This document shows, piece by piece, positions 43,450 through 51,250 of a DNA stretch of 64,000 nt; the first letter of the stretch is position 1, and every line of letters starts with the position of its first letter. Position numbers and translations under genes: made by a program. The notes under the pieces were generated by a model, which worked only from the letters and a program-made list of their open reading frames with translations, made no database searches and was not told the origin of the DNA. Source of the stretch: Roseiterribacter gracilis (GTDB taxonomy: Bacteria; Pseudomonadota; Alphaproteobacteria; BOG-932; Roseiterribacteraceae); assembly GCA_018332375.1 (NCBI GenBank), contig BOPV01000001.1:3658001-3722000 (forward strand), in the 5' to 3' direction.

Positions 43450-44430
43450 CTACATCATCAAGCCAAGTTGATAGAGAGCTGCGGCCGAGCCATCGCCCGC
43501 AGCGGAGGCTGTCGCGTTCTGCACGAAGGCAGTCGTCGCGATGTTGGTGCTGTTGTCGCCGGGACTGGGTGTCGGTGCCGTCGGCGTACCGGTAAAGGCG
43601 GGGCTGTTGATCGGCGCCGGAACAAAGCCAAGTCCCGTCGTCACGTCGCCCGAGGTCAGCGTCACCGTGCCAGTGCGCCCATTGAACGACAGCACCGCAG
43701 CTCCGCTGCTGGCCGCAGTGATGCGGCCCTGGGCATCGACCGTGATGTTGGTCAGCGTGTAGCTGCCGGGCGTCACGCCGGTATTGGTCAAGCTGATCGT
43801 GCCGGTCGATGTGATCGGACCACCGGTCAAGCCGGTGCCGGTATTCACCTGTGTCACCGCGGTGCCGCTCGAAGCGGCAGTGATGCGGCCCTGTTGATCG
43901 ACGGTCAGATTGGTCAGTGTGTACGAGCCCGGCGTCACAGCCGTGTTGGACAGCGACAGGCCGGTCGGGCCGCGCACCAACGTACCGCCGGCCAGCGCTT
44001 CCTGCCGCCACAGCGGGCGCAAGTCACGGATCAGCGCGTTCGTAATCGCTGTCGTGCTGGTCGCAAGTGCGATCGATGCAACTGGAATTTTCCCACCCGG
44101 CAAAGCGGGCAGCGACGGCATTGGCGCTTCGGTGCCGGTGACGACACTGATGCTGCCGTCTGCCTGATCAACGACAACAAGATCGAGACGCGGATCGCTG
44201 CTCGGTGCCGTGATCGTTGCGCTCGATTGTGCCGCGACGACTGTGAGGGTCGTGCCAGACACGATAACGCCAGCATCGAGCGCGACCGTCATGTTCGGTG
44301 ATGCTTGTTCATGCGGCGCGAACGCGTCGCCGATTTGCGCCAACACCGCAATGTCGCCGTCGAGAAAGCCGTAATAGTCGGTGACGGTCTGCGTCGTGCG
44401 TTGCGTTTGCACGAAGGTCGATGTCGACAT
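43450..44430 (-). CDS. Phage tail-fibre-like protein with duplicated repeat
   Basis: A 326-residue protein. The N-terminal part (about 1-150) resembles the base-plate-proximal region of tail fibres, with PSSDPRLDLVVVDQADGSIS and ALIRDLRPLW. The repeat GSYTLTNLTVDQQGRITAAS and its near copy GSYTLTNITVDAQGRITAAS are 54 residues apart. Tail-fibre motifs SFNGRTGTVTLTSGDV and NSPAFTGTPTAPTP then NIATTAFVQ follow near the C-terminus. These motifs are classic for long tail fibres. It is the first gene of the three-gene cassette and the cassette is not embedded in a recognisable prophage. Confidence 0.82.
   Translation of the reverse strand: MSTSTFVQTQRTTQTVTDYYGFLDGDIAVLAQIGDAFAPHEQASPNMTVALDAGVIVSGTTLTVVAAQSSATITAPSSDPRLDLVVVDQADGSISVVTGTEAPMPSLPALPGGKIPVASIALATSTTAITNALIRDLRPLWRQEALAGGTLVRGPTGLSLSNTAVTPGSYTLTNLTVDQQGRITAASSGTAVTQVNTGTGLTGGPITSTGTISLTNTGVTPGSYTLTNITVDAQGRITAASSGAAVLSFNGRTGTVTLTSGDVTTGLGFVPAPINSPAFTGTPTAPTPSPGDNSTNIATTAFVQNATASAAGDGSAAALYQLGLMM
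43703..43939 (-). repeat. Direct repeat within the tail-fibre-like gene
   Basis: Two copies of a segment of about 72 bases (near 43705-43776 and 43867-43938), with a period of 162 bases, that is 54 codons. The 17-base core GCAGTGATGCGGCCCTG is identical in both. It encodes the GSYTLTN...GRITAASSG repeats. Confidence 0.75.
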
Positions 44431-44547
44431 GACGTTCTCCTACGGTGAGCGGCGCGGACCGTAGGAAGCGATTCCAGAAGAGTCTATCGCGAAGACTCGT
44501 AATTGCAGATTTTTGTTGAAACAGGAATTGCAGATCTAGGCGCGCTC

Positions 44548-44587
44548 CGCGTTCGCACATACACTCGGCGATTCCTGTGCGAACGCG
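44548..44587. repeat. Perfect 12-bp inverted repeat upstream of the tail-fibre-like operon
   Basis: CGCGTTCGCACA and TGTGCGAACGCG, perfect arms separated by 16 bases, 118 bases upstream of the first fibre-like gene on its strand. A nearby direct repeat ATTGCAGAT occurs twice. No T-run follows, so this is not a simple terminator. It may be an operator, an RNA leader structure or a recombination site. Confidence 0.6.
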
Positions 44588-44625
44588 TAGTTGCGCGCAT
44601 TTGAATCTTTTGCGTGCAACAAAAA

Positions 44626-44651
44626 CGGCGCAGCCCTTTCAGACTGCGCCG
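44626..44651 (-). terminator. Intrinsic terminator of the Tyr/Pro-rich exported protein gene
   Basis: Stem CGGCGCAG / CTGCGCCG with a 10-base loop, followed on the minus strand by TTTTTGTTGC. It lies 24 bases after the stop of the gene at 44675-44986. Confidence 0.85.
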
Positions 44652-44674
44652 CTCTTGTTTGTTGCTACGTACGA

Positions 44675-44986
44675 TTAGCGCAACGGCAATGTCAGGCTGA
44701 TCGACGGCGGTCCGTAATAGACGGGCGGCGGTGCGTAGATCGGCGCCGGCGCGTAATAGCGCGGCTCGACATAGACGGGACGCGGCGCGACGTAATACGG
44801 ACGATAGCCGTAACCGTAGCCGTAATAGGCCGGGCGGCTCACCACGACGACGCCGTCGCGATGATGGCCCCAACCGTGGCCGCGGCCATGCCATTCGTCA
44901 GCCGCAGCCGGGGTCGCCGTAGAGATCGCTGCCAGACCGACCAGGCCGGCCAAGGCAGCGAGCGTGGTTCGGGTCGTGATACGCAT
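44675..44986 (-). CDS. Small exported Tyr/Pro/His-rich protein
   Basis: A 103-residue protein with a signal peptide (about 1-30, cleavage after TPAAADE-like Ala). The mature part has a His/Gly-rich stretch (WHGRGHGWGHHRDG) and then Tyr/Pro repeats (YYGYGYGYRPYYVAPRPVYV). Such proteins are common in alphaproteobacteria, are often called hypothetical, and may be metal-binding or cell-surface associated. No enzymatic domain. The gene has its own terminator and is divergent from the ABC importer genes. Confidence 0.75.
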   Translation of the reverse strand: MRITTRTTLAALAGLVGLAAISTATPAAADEWHGRGHGWGHHRDGVVVVSRPAYYGYGYGYRPYYVAPRPVYVEPRYYAPAPIYAPPPVYYGPPSISLTLPLR

Positions 44987-45077
44987 GATGTGAGTCCTCC
45001 TCGCTCAAGGACATGAACACGCGAGCAGGCGTTCGGAAGAGCAGGTCACCGGCTTGTCACCGCCGTACCGAATGGTC

Positions 45078-45100
45078 ACAGATCACAGTTCTGTATCTGT
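45078..45100 (+). promoter_or_regulatory. Inverted repeat upstream of the ABC importer operon
   Basis: ACAGAT and ATCTGT separated by 11 bases, with a nested ACAG-TT-CTGT, about 85 bases before the substrate-binding protein start. Symmetry and position suit an operator for a dimeric regulator. The regulator is unknown. Confidence 0.4.
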
Positions 45101-45185
45101 AATATGGACGGAATTCACAGCTGAGCTAGTTGACAAGACAGGTTGGCGCGAGCCTCTTCCCCGCGCTACCCCCAAGGAGAGTCCG

Positions 45186-46211
45186 ATGCGCCGTCTTGGC
45201 TTTGCCGCGATCGCCCTGTTTGCCGCCGCCGCGTTGTCGGCCAGTTCCGCGTCTGCCGCCGATCCGGTGCGGGTGCGCGCCGGCTATATCCCGGTGCTGG
45301 GGTCGGGCCAGCTGTTCGTCGTCGATCAGCAGGGTTGGGCGAAGCAGAACAACATCGCGCTGACGACGACGCAGTTCGACAGCGGGCCGAACATGATCCA
45401 GGCGCTCGCGTCGGGCACGCTCGAAGCCTATGTCGGCGGCGTTGGACCGCTGCTGGTCGCGCGCGGCAAGGGCATCAAAGTCAAAGTCGTCGCCGCGCTT
45501 GCGACGGAAGAGCTGGTGCTGGTTGCAGGCGGCTCGTTCGCGAAAGCCGTCGCTGCGGGCAAGACGCCGAAGCAGGTGATCGAAGAAGCCGCTGCCGCCG
45601 GCAAGAAGATCAAGATCTCGACGCAGCCGGCCGGATCGGTGCCGCAGACGGTGCTGCTCTATTGGCTGGTCAAAGTCGCCGGAATCGATCTCAGCAAAGT
45701 CGAAATCGTGCCGATGGGCATCGACGCGACACAGCAGGCTTTGCTGGCCGGCGCCGTCGACGCCGGCACGATCCGCGAGCCTGCCGTGACGATCGTGCAG
45801 AAGCGCGACCCCAACGCGCGCGTCGTCGTGTCGGGTGCCGGCATGTTCCCGGCGCAGCCTGGTTCGGTGTTGGCGCTGACCGAAGATTTCATGGCGAAGC
45901 AGCCGGCGGCGGCGCTGGCGCTGGTCAATGACTTCATCCGCGCGACGCAGCTGCTGCAGAGCGATCCGAAAGCGGCCGCACCCAGCCTGGGCGCAGCGTT
46001 GGGCCGCGGCATCGTCGACGAAGAGACGTTGGTTTCGGCGATCAAGTCGCCCAACCAGAAATTCGGCGCCGACCCGCAAGTCATCGTCGCTTCGACCGAC
46101 GAGATGCAGCGCTTTCAGAAAGAGCAGGGCGTGCTCGACAAGGTCATCCCGATCGAAGAGCTGTTCGACCGCTCGCTGTTCGTGAAAGCGAGCGCCCAGC
46201 AGAAAAAATAG
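45186..46211 (+). CDS. NitT/TauT-type ABC transporter substrate-binding protein
   Basis: A 341-residue periplasmic binding protein. I use the ATG at 45186, which has AAGGAG upstream and starts a proper signal peptide (MRRLGFAAIALFAAAALSAS, cleaved before ADPVRVR). The mature protein has the SsuA/TauA-like pattern VRAGYIPVLGSGQLFVVDQQ, GPNMIQALASGTLEAYVGG and PAGSVPQTVLLYWLVKVAGI. The family binds sulfonates, taurine, nitrate or aromatic and pyrimidine compounds; the substrate here cannot be named. It is followed by the permease and ATPase, with repeat elements in between. Confidence 0.9.
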   Translation: MRRLGFAAIALFAAAALSASSASAADPVRVRAGYIPVLGSGQLFVVDQQGWAKQNNIALTTTQFDSGPNMIQALASGTLEAYVGGVGPLLVARGKGIKVKVVAALATEELVLVAGGSFAKAVAAGKTPKQVIEEAAAAGKKIKISTQPAGSVPQTVLLYWLVKVAGIDLSKVEIVPMGIDATQQALLAGAVDAGTIREPAVTIVQKRDPNARVVVSGAGMFPAQPGSVLALTEDFMAKQPAAALALVNDFIRATQLLQSDPKAAAPSLGAALGRGIVDEETLVSAIKSPNQKFGADPQVIVASTDEMQRFQKEQGVLDKVIPIEELFDRSLFVKASAQQKK

Positions 46212-46222
46212 AACTTGCGCTC

Positions 46223-46317
46223 GTCCCCGCGTAGGTGGGGACCCATGGTGCAACGTGCTCTCGCTTCTTGCGCTTGCCTCTTGTGGGCACCTGGATCCCC
46301 GCCTTCGCGGGGATGAC
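46223..46317. repeat. Pair of REP-like elements inside the importer operon
   Basis: Two palindromes: GTCCCCGC-GTAG-GTGGGGAC at 46223-46242, and the 26-base element 46292-46317, which is the exact reverse complement of 17303-17328. The pair sits between the binding protein and permease genes, about 20 bases before the permease start. Such mosaics can stabilise upstream mRNA and cause differential expression. Confidence 0.75.
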
Positions 46318-46340
46318 GAACTTGGCTAAAGTCCCTCTTG

Positions 46341-47084
46341 ATGCGTTCTTCCCTCCGCGCGCTGTTCGGGCTCGCGCTGTTCTTCCTGTTGTGGGAGGCG
46401 GTGCCGCAGCTTGGCCTGCTGACCCCGATCCTGCTGCCGCCGCCGTCGTCGTTGCCGGCCGCATTCCTGCGCGAATTGAAGTCGGGCGCGCTGCCGGCTG
46501 CACTCAGCAACAGCCTGTCGCACTACGCGATCGGTCTTTTGATCGGCGTCGTGTTGGGGCTTGCGGTCGGCGTGCTGGCCGGTCTGTTCAAACCGCTCGA
46601 TGAAACCCTGTCCTGGGTCGTGCGCGTGCTGCGTCCGATCCCGGGCCTGGCCTGGGTCCCGTTTGCGATCATCTGGTTCGGCGTGTCGACCGCCGGTGCG
46701 ATTTTCATCATCGCGATCGGCGTGTTCTGGATCGAGTTCTTTGCCGCCTTGGCCGCCGTGCAAGGCGTCGAGCGCGATCAAATCGAATTGGCGCGTGCGT
46801 TCGGCTTCGGCGGCTGGCGGCAGCGTCTGGTCAAAGTCGTGCTGCCCGCCGCGACGCCCGGCATTCTGGCGGGCATTCGCACGTCGCTGGGGCAAGCCTG
46901 GATGGCGGTGGTCGCGGCCGAGCTGTTCGGCGTGCCGGGTCTGGGTCAACGCATGATGCAGGCATCGAGCTTGCTCGCGACCGATCTCGTGCTCGTCTAC
47001 ATGCTGACGATTGCCGCGATGTATGGAATGACCGACGTCGTCTTCAATCGCGTCAGCAAAGCGCTCCTGGCGTATCGCGCATGA
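46341..47084 (+). CDS. NitT/TauT-type ABC transporter permease
   Basis: A 247-residue inner-membrane protein with about six helices, starting at the ATG at 46341 (a TTG three bases earlier is also possible). The conserved permease loop is LVKVVLPAATPGILAGIRTS, preceded by ELARAFGFGG-like residues, which contacts the ATPase. The N-terminal LLLPPPSSLPAAFLRELKSG pattern is typical of SsuC/TauC proteins. It belongs with the binding protein upstream and the ATPase downstream. Confidence 0.93.
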   Translation: MRSSLRALFGLALFFLLWEAVPQLGLLTPILLPPPSSLPAAFLRELKSGALPAALSNSLSHYAIGLLIGVVLGLAVGVLAGLFKPLDETLSWVVRVLRPIPGLAWVPFAIIWFGVSTAGAIFIIAIGVFWIEFFAALAAVQGVERDQIELARAFGFGGWRQRLVKVVLPAATPGILAGIRTSLGQAWMAVVAAELFGVPGLGQRMMQASSLLATDLVLVYMLTIAAMYGMTDVVFNRVSKALLAYRA

Positions 47085-47160
47085 ACATCGCTGCAGACCT
47101 CGTCGCAATGTGCGCGCGATCCGCTTTTTGTTTGAATCCCGCCTGCGCGGGGGCTCGCGC

Positions 47161-47934
47161 ATGAGCACGATCTTTCCCGCGCGCACCATCATCCGCCTCG
47201 AAGATCTAGCCCTGTCCTTCGACAAGCAGGGCAACGATCTCGGCCGGCCGATTTTCGAGCATCTCGATCTCGAGATCGAGCAGGGCGAATTCATTTGCGT
47301 GCTTGGTCCGTCGGGCACCGGCAAATCAACTTTGCTGCGCGTGGTTGCGGGCTTGCTGCCGCCTTCAGAAGGCAAGGTGCATCTGACGTCGCGTGTCGAC
47401 GGTGCTGCGCGCCGGATCGGCTTTGTGTTCCAGGACGCGCGCCTGTTGCCGTGGCGCCGCGCGATCGACAATGCAGCGTTCGGTCTCGAAGCGCTCAACA
47501 TACCGCGCGCAGAGCGTCGCCAGCGTGCCGCTGCGGCGCTGGCGCAGGTTGGGTTGGCCGGTCTCGAGCAACGTTGGCCGCATCAATTGTCGGGCGGGCA
47601 ACGGCAGCGTGTTGCGCTGGCGCGCGCCGTGGCGATCGAGCCCGATTTTCTGCTGATGGACGAGCCGTTCGCGGCGCTCGATGCAATCACGCGCCGCGAG
47701 ATGCAGGACGAGCTGGTGCGGCTGTGGCAGGCCTCGGGCGCCACGGTTCTGTTTGTGACGCACGACGTCGAAGAAGCGCGCTATCTCGCCGATCGCATCG
47801 TCGTGCTGGAAGGGTCGCCCGCGCGGTTGGCGGCGGTCCGCCGCGTCAGCTCCAGCCGCAAAGAACGCGCACTGCGTCGTGCGGCGGATCAGACTCTGCA
47901 TCTCGCAGAGTCGATCGAAGAGTGGACGATCTGA
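47161..47934 (+). CDS. NitT/TauT-type ABC transporter ATP-binding protein
   Basis: A 257-residue ATPase from the ATG at 47161. Walker A is GPSGTGKST, the Q-loop is in FVFQDARLLPWR, the signature is LSGGQRQRVALARA, Walker B is FLLMDEPFAALDA and the switch His is in FVTHDVEEARYLADR. The PWR segment after the Q-loop is characteristic of the SsuB/TauB group. The start is preceded by a REP-like fragment (47138-47151) whose GGGGG may serve as ribosome site. The C-terminus carries a basic stretch. Confidence 0.93.
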   Translation: MSTIFPARTIIRLEDLALSFDKQGNDLGRPIFEHLDLEIEQGEFICVLGPSGTGKSTLLRVVAGLLPPSEGKVHLTSRVDGAARRIGFVFQDARLLPWRRAIDNAAFGLEALNIPRAERRQRAAAALAQVGLAGLEQRWPHQLSGGQRQRVALARAVAIEPDFLLMDEPFAALDAITRREMQDELVRLWQASGATVLFVTHDVEEARYLADRIVVLEGSPARLAAVRRVSSSRKERALRRAADQTLHLAESIEEWTI

Positions 47935-47948
47935 CCTAGGTCGTTTGG

Positions 47949-49058
47949 CTAGTCGTCCATCGCGTCGGCGCTAGGCCCGTGATCGACCAGAATGCGCAAC
48001 AGCTCGGCCCGATCTGGCATCGCAAGCCGCCGCCGGTCTGCGCCGCCGCGTTCCCAGATTTCCGTCAGATGATCCAGCCGTGCCAGGCCGATTCCGATCG
48101 ACTGGAAATAGCTCTGCGCGCCTTCGAGGAATTTCAGAAACGGCGCGTAGTCAGCTTGGCTCAGAAACAGTTGGTTGAACGCGTTCTGGTACAGATTCAA
48201 TTTGGACTCGACGTCGACGACCACGGTCGACAGCGCGCCCAGCAGATGCAGGATCAGCGTCTTGATCGCATCGTCGCGTTTCTGCTTCGGGTCGAGCAGC
48301 TTCTTCGTGTCTTCCAGCCAGCGCAGCAGATTGTGAATCGCTTCTTTGCGGCGCGCATGTTCGTAGCCGTAGAAGATCACGCCTTTCCACGCGAAAAACG
48401 TGTCCAGCACTTCTTGTTCCGGAATGCGGAAGACGCGGCCTAGCGCGCGCAGCTCGTCGCAATCTTCCAGATGCCAAAGCAGGTCGAGCAGCTTGGTGAA
48501 TTGATCGCTCTTGTCGCCTTCGCCGGGATAGAGCGAGCGCACCATGCGCATCAACTGCGATCGCACGAACCCGTCGATCGCCACCCATTCTTCGGCCGGT
48601 ACGTCGTAATAGGCCTGGTTGATCAGGATCCGCTTCATGCGGAACTTGTCGCGCAGCAGGAACGGCGACACCGACGGCACCGTGTCGATCATGTCCAGCA
48701 CGTAACAGTCGAGCGTGAAGGCTTCGCGCGTCGCCGGCGTCTTGAGATCGAGCATGTCGGTCAGTGCCGTCTCGAACTCTTTGGTGCCGTAATAGACGGT
48801 GACGCCGCCGAGATAGATGTCGCGCGTGTCGTACGGCAAATAGAGTTTGGTCGCGATGCGGCGGCGGCGACGATCGCCGGGAGCCGCGCGCAGCTCGACG
48901 TCGGGCGGCGGCGTGTCTTTGATCAGCACCGATGCGTTGAGCAGGCGAGTACGAAACAGCGCGCCGACACCTTCGGGCAGCCGGTCGAACGCCGCAGCGC
49001 AGTTGAACACGCGCGACGAGCCCGAGGTAAGAACAGCCTCCAGGCTGGGATCGCGCAT
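47949..49058 (-). CDS. Conserved protein of unknown function, paralogue B
   Basis: A 369-residue soluble helical protein, paralogous to the protein at 22918-24021. Shared landmarks are GSSRVFNCAA, LFRTRLLNASVLIKD, VSPFLLRDK, EEWVAIDGFVRSQ, FFAWKGVIFYGYEHAR and YQNAFNQLFLSQ. No family was recognised and no catalytic motif is obvious. Unlike paralogue A it is not followed by a receiver gene; it stands alone, convergent with the importer operon. The conserved WKGVIF and NCAA positions are candidates for functional sites. Confidence 0.8.
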   Translation of the reverse strand: MRDPSLEAVLTSGSSRVFNCAAAFDRLPEGVGALFRTRLLNASVLIKDTPPPDVELRAAPGDRRRRRIATKLYLPYDTRDIYLGGVTVYYGTKEFETALTDMLDLKTPATREAFTLDCYVLDMIDTVPSVSPFLLRDKFRMKRILINQAYYDVPAEEWVAIDGFVRSQLMRMVRSLYPGEGDKSDQFTKLLDLLWHLEDCDELRALGRVFRIPEQEVLDTFFAWKGVIFYGYEHARRKEAIHNLLRWLEDTKKLLDPKQKRDDAIKTLILHLLGALSTVVVDVESKLNLYQNAFNQLFLSQADYAPFLKFLEGAQSYFQSIGIGLARLDHLTEIWERGGADRRRLAMPDRAELLRILVDHGPSADAMDD

Positions 49059-49178
49059 TCTACGTTCGCTGCATCACGGTTTCTCCGAACCGCTTGCCTA
49101 GCATAGGTAGGAACAAATGCCACCGGAGATTTGATCAAATCTCTGCGGACATCCTATGCAGCTTTAGTCACGCGGGCA

Positions 49179-51134
49179 TCAACGCTTTGCCATCGCGCGC
49201 CACAGCAGCGTTCCGCACAAGCAAAAGGCAACCAGGCCCAGTGCTTCGGCAGTCGGTTGAAACCCGGCCGGTGCGAGGGCGAGCGGGGCGGCGCTGCCGC
49301 TGCCGACGATCAGTGCGGCCAGCGCGACACCAATCAGGCTTTCGCCGACGATCAAGCCCGATGCGACCAGCACGCCGCGCCGTTCCGCGCGCGCCATCGC
49401 GGCCTCGTCGCGCGTGCGGCGTGCGTGCCGCCGCGCCAGATGCGCCAGCACCGCACCGATCACAGTCGGCGTTGTGGTCGACAGCGCGAGATAAATGCCA
49501 AGCCCAACCGCGAGCACGGGCAGGCGCAAGCCGAACCGGCGCAGCCCCAGCGAGTCGATCAGAATCAACGCGACGCCAATCGCAAAGCCGATGCTGAGAT
49601 AGGTCCAGTCGAGTTCGCCGCCGAGGACGCCTTTTGCGAGCGACGAAATGATCGTCGCTTGTGGTGCTGCCAGCACCTGGCGCGGATCCATGTCGGGCCG
49701 CGGCAGCGCGCCGGTGAAGCCGTAGGCCTGGTGCAGCAGATCCAGCACTGGCGGAATGACGGCGGCGCCGACGACGACGCCGATCATCAGCGCAACTTGC
49801 TGCTTCCACGGCGTCGCGCCGACAAGTTGCCCGGTTTTCAGATCTTGCAGATTGTCGTTCGCGATCGTCGCGATCGCCAACACCATCGACACGATGAACA
49901 GCGCCAAGGCGACGGCTGGTTTGGTCGTGGTGCCGCCGGTCGTCGCGTCGAGCAGATACAGCATCAGTGCAACCGCCAGCATCGCGACGATGCCGATGCC
50001 GGAAATCGGACTGTGCGAGCTGCCGATGATGCCGGCCATGTAGCCGCACGTGGCCGCGACGAGCAGGCCGAGAATGAAGCTGAACAGGATCGCTGCGATC
50101 ACCAGATCCCAACGGGTGAAGCCATACGCGTCCTGCACGAAGACGATGAACAGCGCTGCCATCGGCACCGCCAGCGCCAGCGCCAGTTTCATCACCTTGT
50201 CGAACGGCAGATCGCGCTCGACGCGCGGCACCGCATCGCCGCGACCGGCGCGCGTTTCAGCCAACGCGCGCAGCGAAGCGCGCACGCCGTCCGCAAGCGG
50301 CTTGGCCAACACGACCAGCGACCAGACTGCGGCGACCGTCATGGTGCCGGCGCCGATGAAACGCACACGCGTGCGCCACAGCCCGACCGCGTGCGCAGCC
50401 AGGTCGGTGCCGTCGGGCGTCGGAATCAGCACGGTCAAAATCGGCACCGCGACGCCCCAGGCGATCACCACGCCGAGCAAAATCGCCAGCCCGACCGAGA
50501 TGCTGATCAGCCAGCCGACGCCCAGTAGCGCGAAGGAAAAGCCGCAACCGACGATGCCGGTCGCCGGGCCGATTTTGAACGCGCGCAACCCATCTTCCGA
50601 GATCAGACGAAAGCCGCCCGATGCGATGCCGAAGGCGGCAGACGCGATCGCGCCGCGCACGATGTCGACGACGCCGGGTTCGTTTTTTGCGCGCGGCCCA
50701 TCGGCTTCCACAGTGCTGCCGGCGCGCAGAATTTCGGCCGCGGCGACGCCTTCGGGATAAGGAAGCCCGCCTTCAACCACCATCGCGCGGCGCAGCGGCA
50801 CGGTGTAGGCGACGCCCAGAATGCCGCCGACGGCGCAGATGCCGGCCGACAGCCAGAATGGAAACCCGTTCCAATGTCCCACCATCAACAGGCCGGGCAT
50901 CACGAAGATGATCGACGACAACGTGCCGGCGGCCGACGCAACGGTTTGCACGATGTTGTTTTCGAGCACGTTGTGGCCGGGTGCGAAGCGCAGGATCGCC
51001 ATCGAAATCACCGCGGCGGAAATCGACGACGACACGGTCGTGCCGACACGAAGGCCGAGATAGACGTTGGCGGCTGTAAACACGACCGTGATCGCGGCGC
51101 CCAGAAGCAGGCCCCGCAGCGTCATTTCCCGCAC
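49179..51134 (-). CDS. OPT-family transporter
   Basis: A 651-residue membrane protein with about fifteen hydrophobic segments. I use the GTG at 51134, preceded by GGGGGA; an ATG nine bases further in is an alternative. The N-terminus EMTLRGLLLGAAITVVFTAA, followed by NVYLGLRVGTTVSSSI, is the typical start of the OPT family, and GIIGSSHSPISGIGI and IANDNLQDLKTGQLVGATPW are conserved motifs. Bacterial members import oligopeptides or metal-siderophore complexes; the substrate is unknown here. It lies 116 bases downstream of a sensor kinase on the same strand. Confidence 0.93.
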   Translation of the reverse strand: MREMTLRGLLLGAAITVVFTAANVYLGLRVGTTVSSSISAAVISMAILRFAPGHNVLENNIVQTVASAAGTLSSIIFVMPGLLMVGHWNGFPFWLSAGICAVGGILGVAYTVPLRRAMVVEGGLPYPEGVAAAEILRAGSTVEADGPRAKNEPGVVDIVRGAIASAAFGIASGGFRLISEDGLRAFKIGPATGIVGCGFSFALLGVGWLISISVGLAILLGVVIAWGVAVPILTVLIPTPDGTDLAAHAVGLWRTRVRFIGAGTMTVAAVWSLVVLAKPLADGVRASLRALAETRAGRGDAVPRVERDLPFDKVMKLALALAVPMAALFIVFVQDAYGFTRWDLVIAAILFSFILGLLVAATCGYMAGIIGSSHSPISGIGIVAMLAVALMLYLLDATTGGTTTKPAVALALFIVSMVLAIATIANDNLQDLKTGQLVGATPWKQQVALMIGVVVGAAVIPPVLDLLHQAYGFTGALPRPDMDPRQVLAAPQATIISSLAKGVLGGELDWTYLSIGFAIGVALILIDSLGLRRFGLRLPVLAVGLGIYLALSTTTPTVIGAVLAHLARRHARRTRDEAAMARAERRGVLVASGLIVGESLIGVALAALIVGSGSAAPLALAPAGFQPTAEALGLVAFCLCGTLLWRAMAKR

Positions 51135-51250
51135 TGATGTCCCCCACGGTCCTGTTTCTTGCCAGCCCTGATTCTGGCTTGCCGCGAAGCTAGACAGATT
51201 CCTGCAAGGCGGAAACGTCGGAGAGGTAAACGGCGAAGATCGGCCGTGCC

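Noticed and set aside
43703..43939. Repeats in the tail-fibre-like gene as a CRISPR-like array
   Set aside because: Only two copies, in frame, with the period of a protein repeat; explained by the fibre structure.
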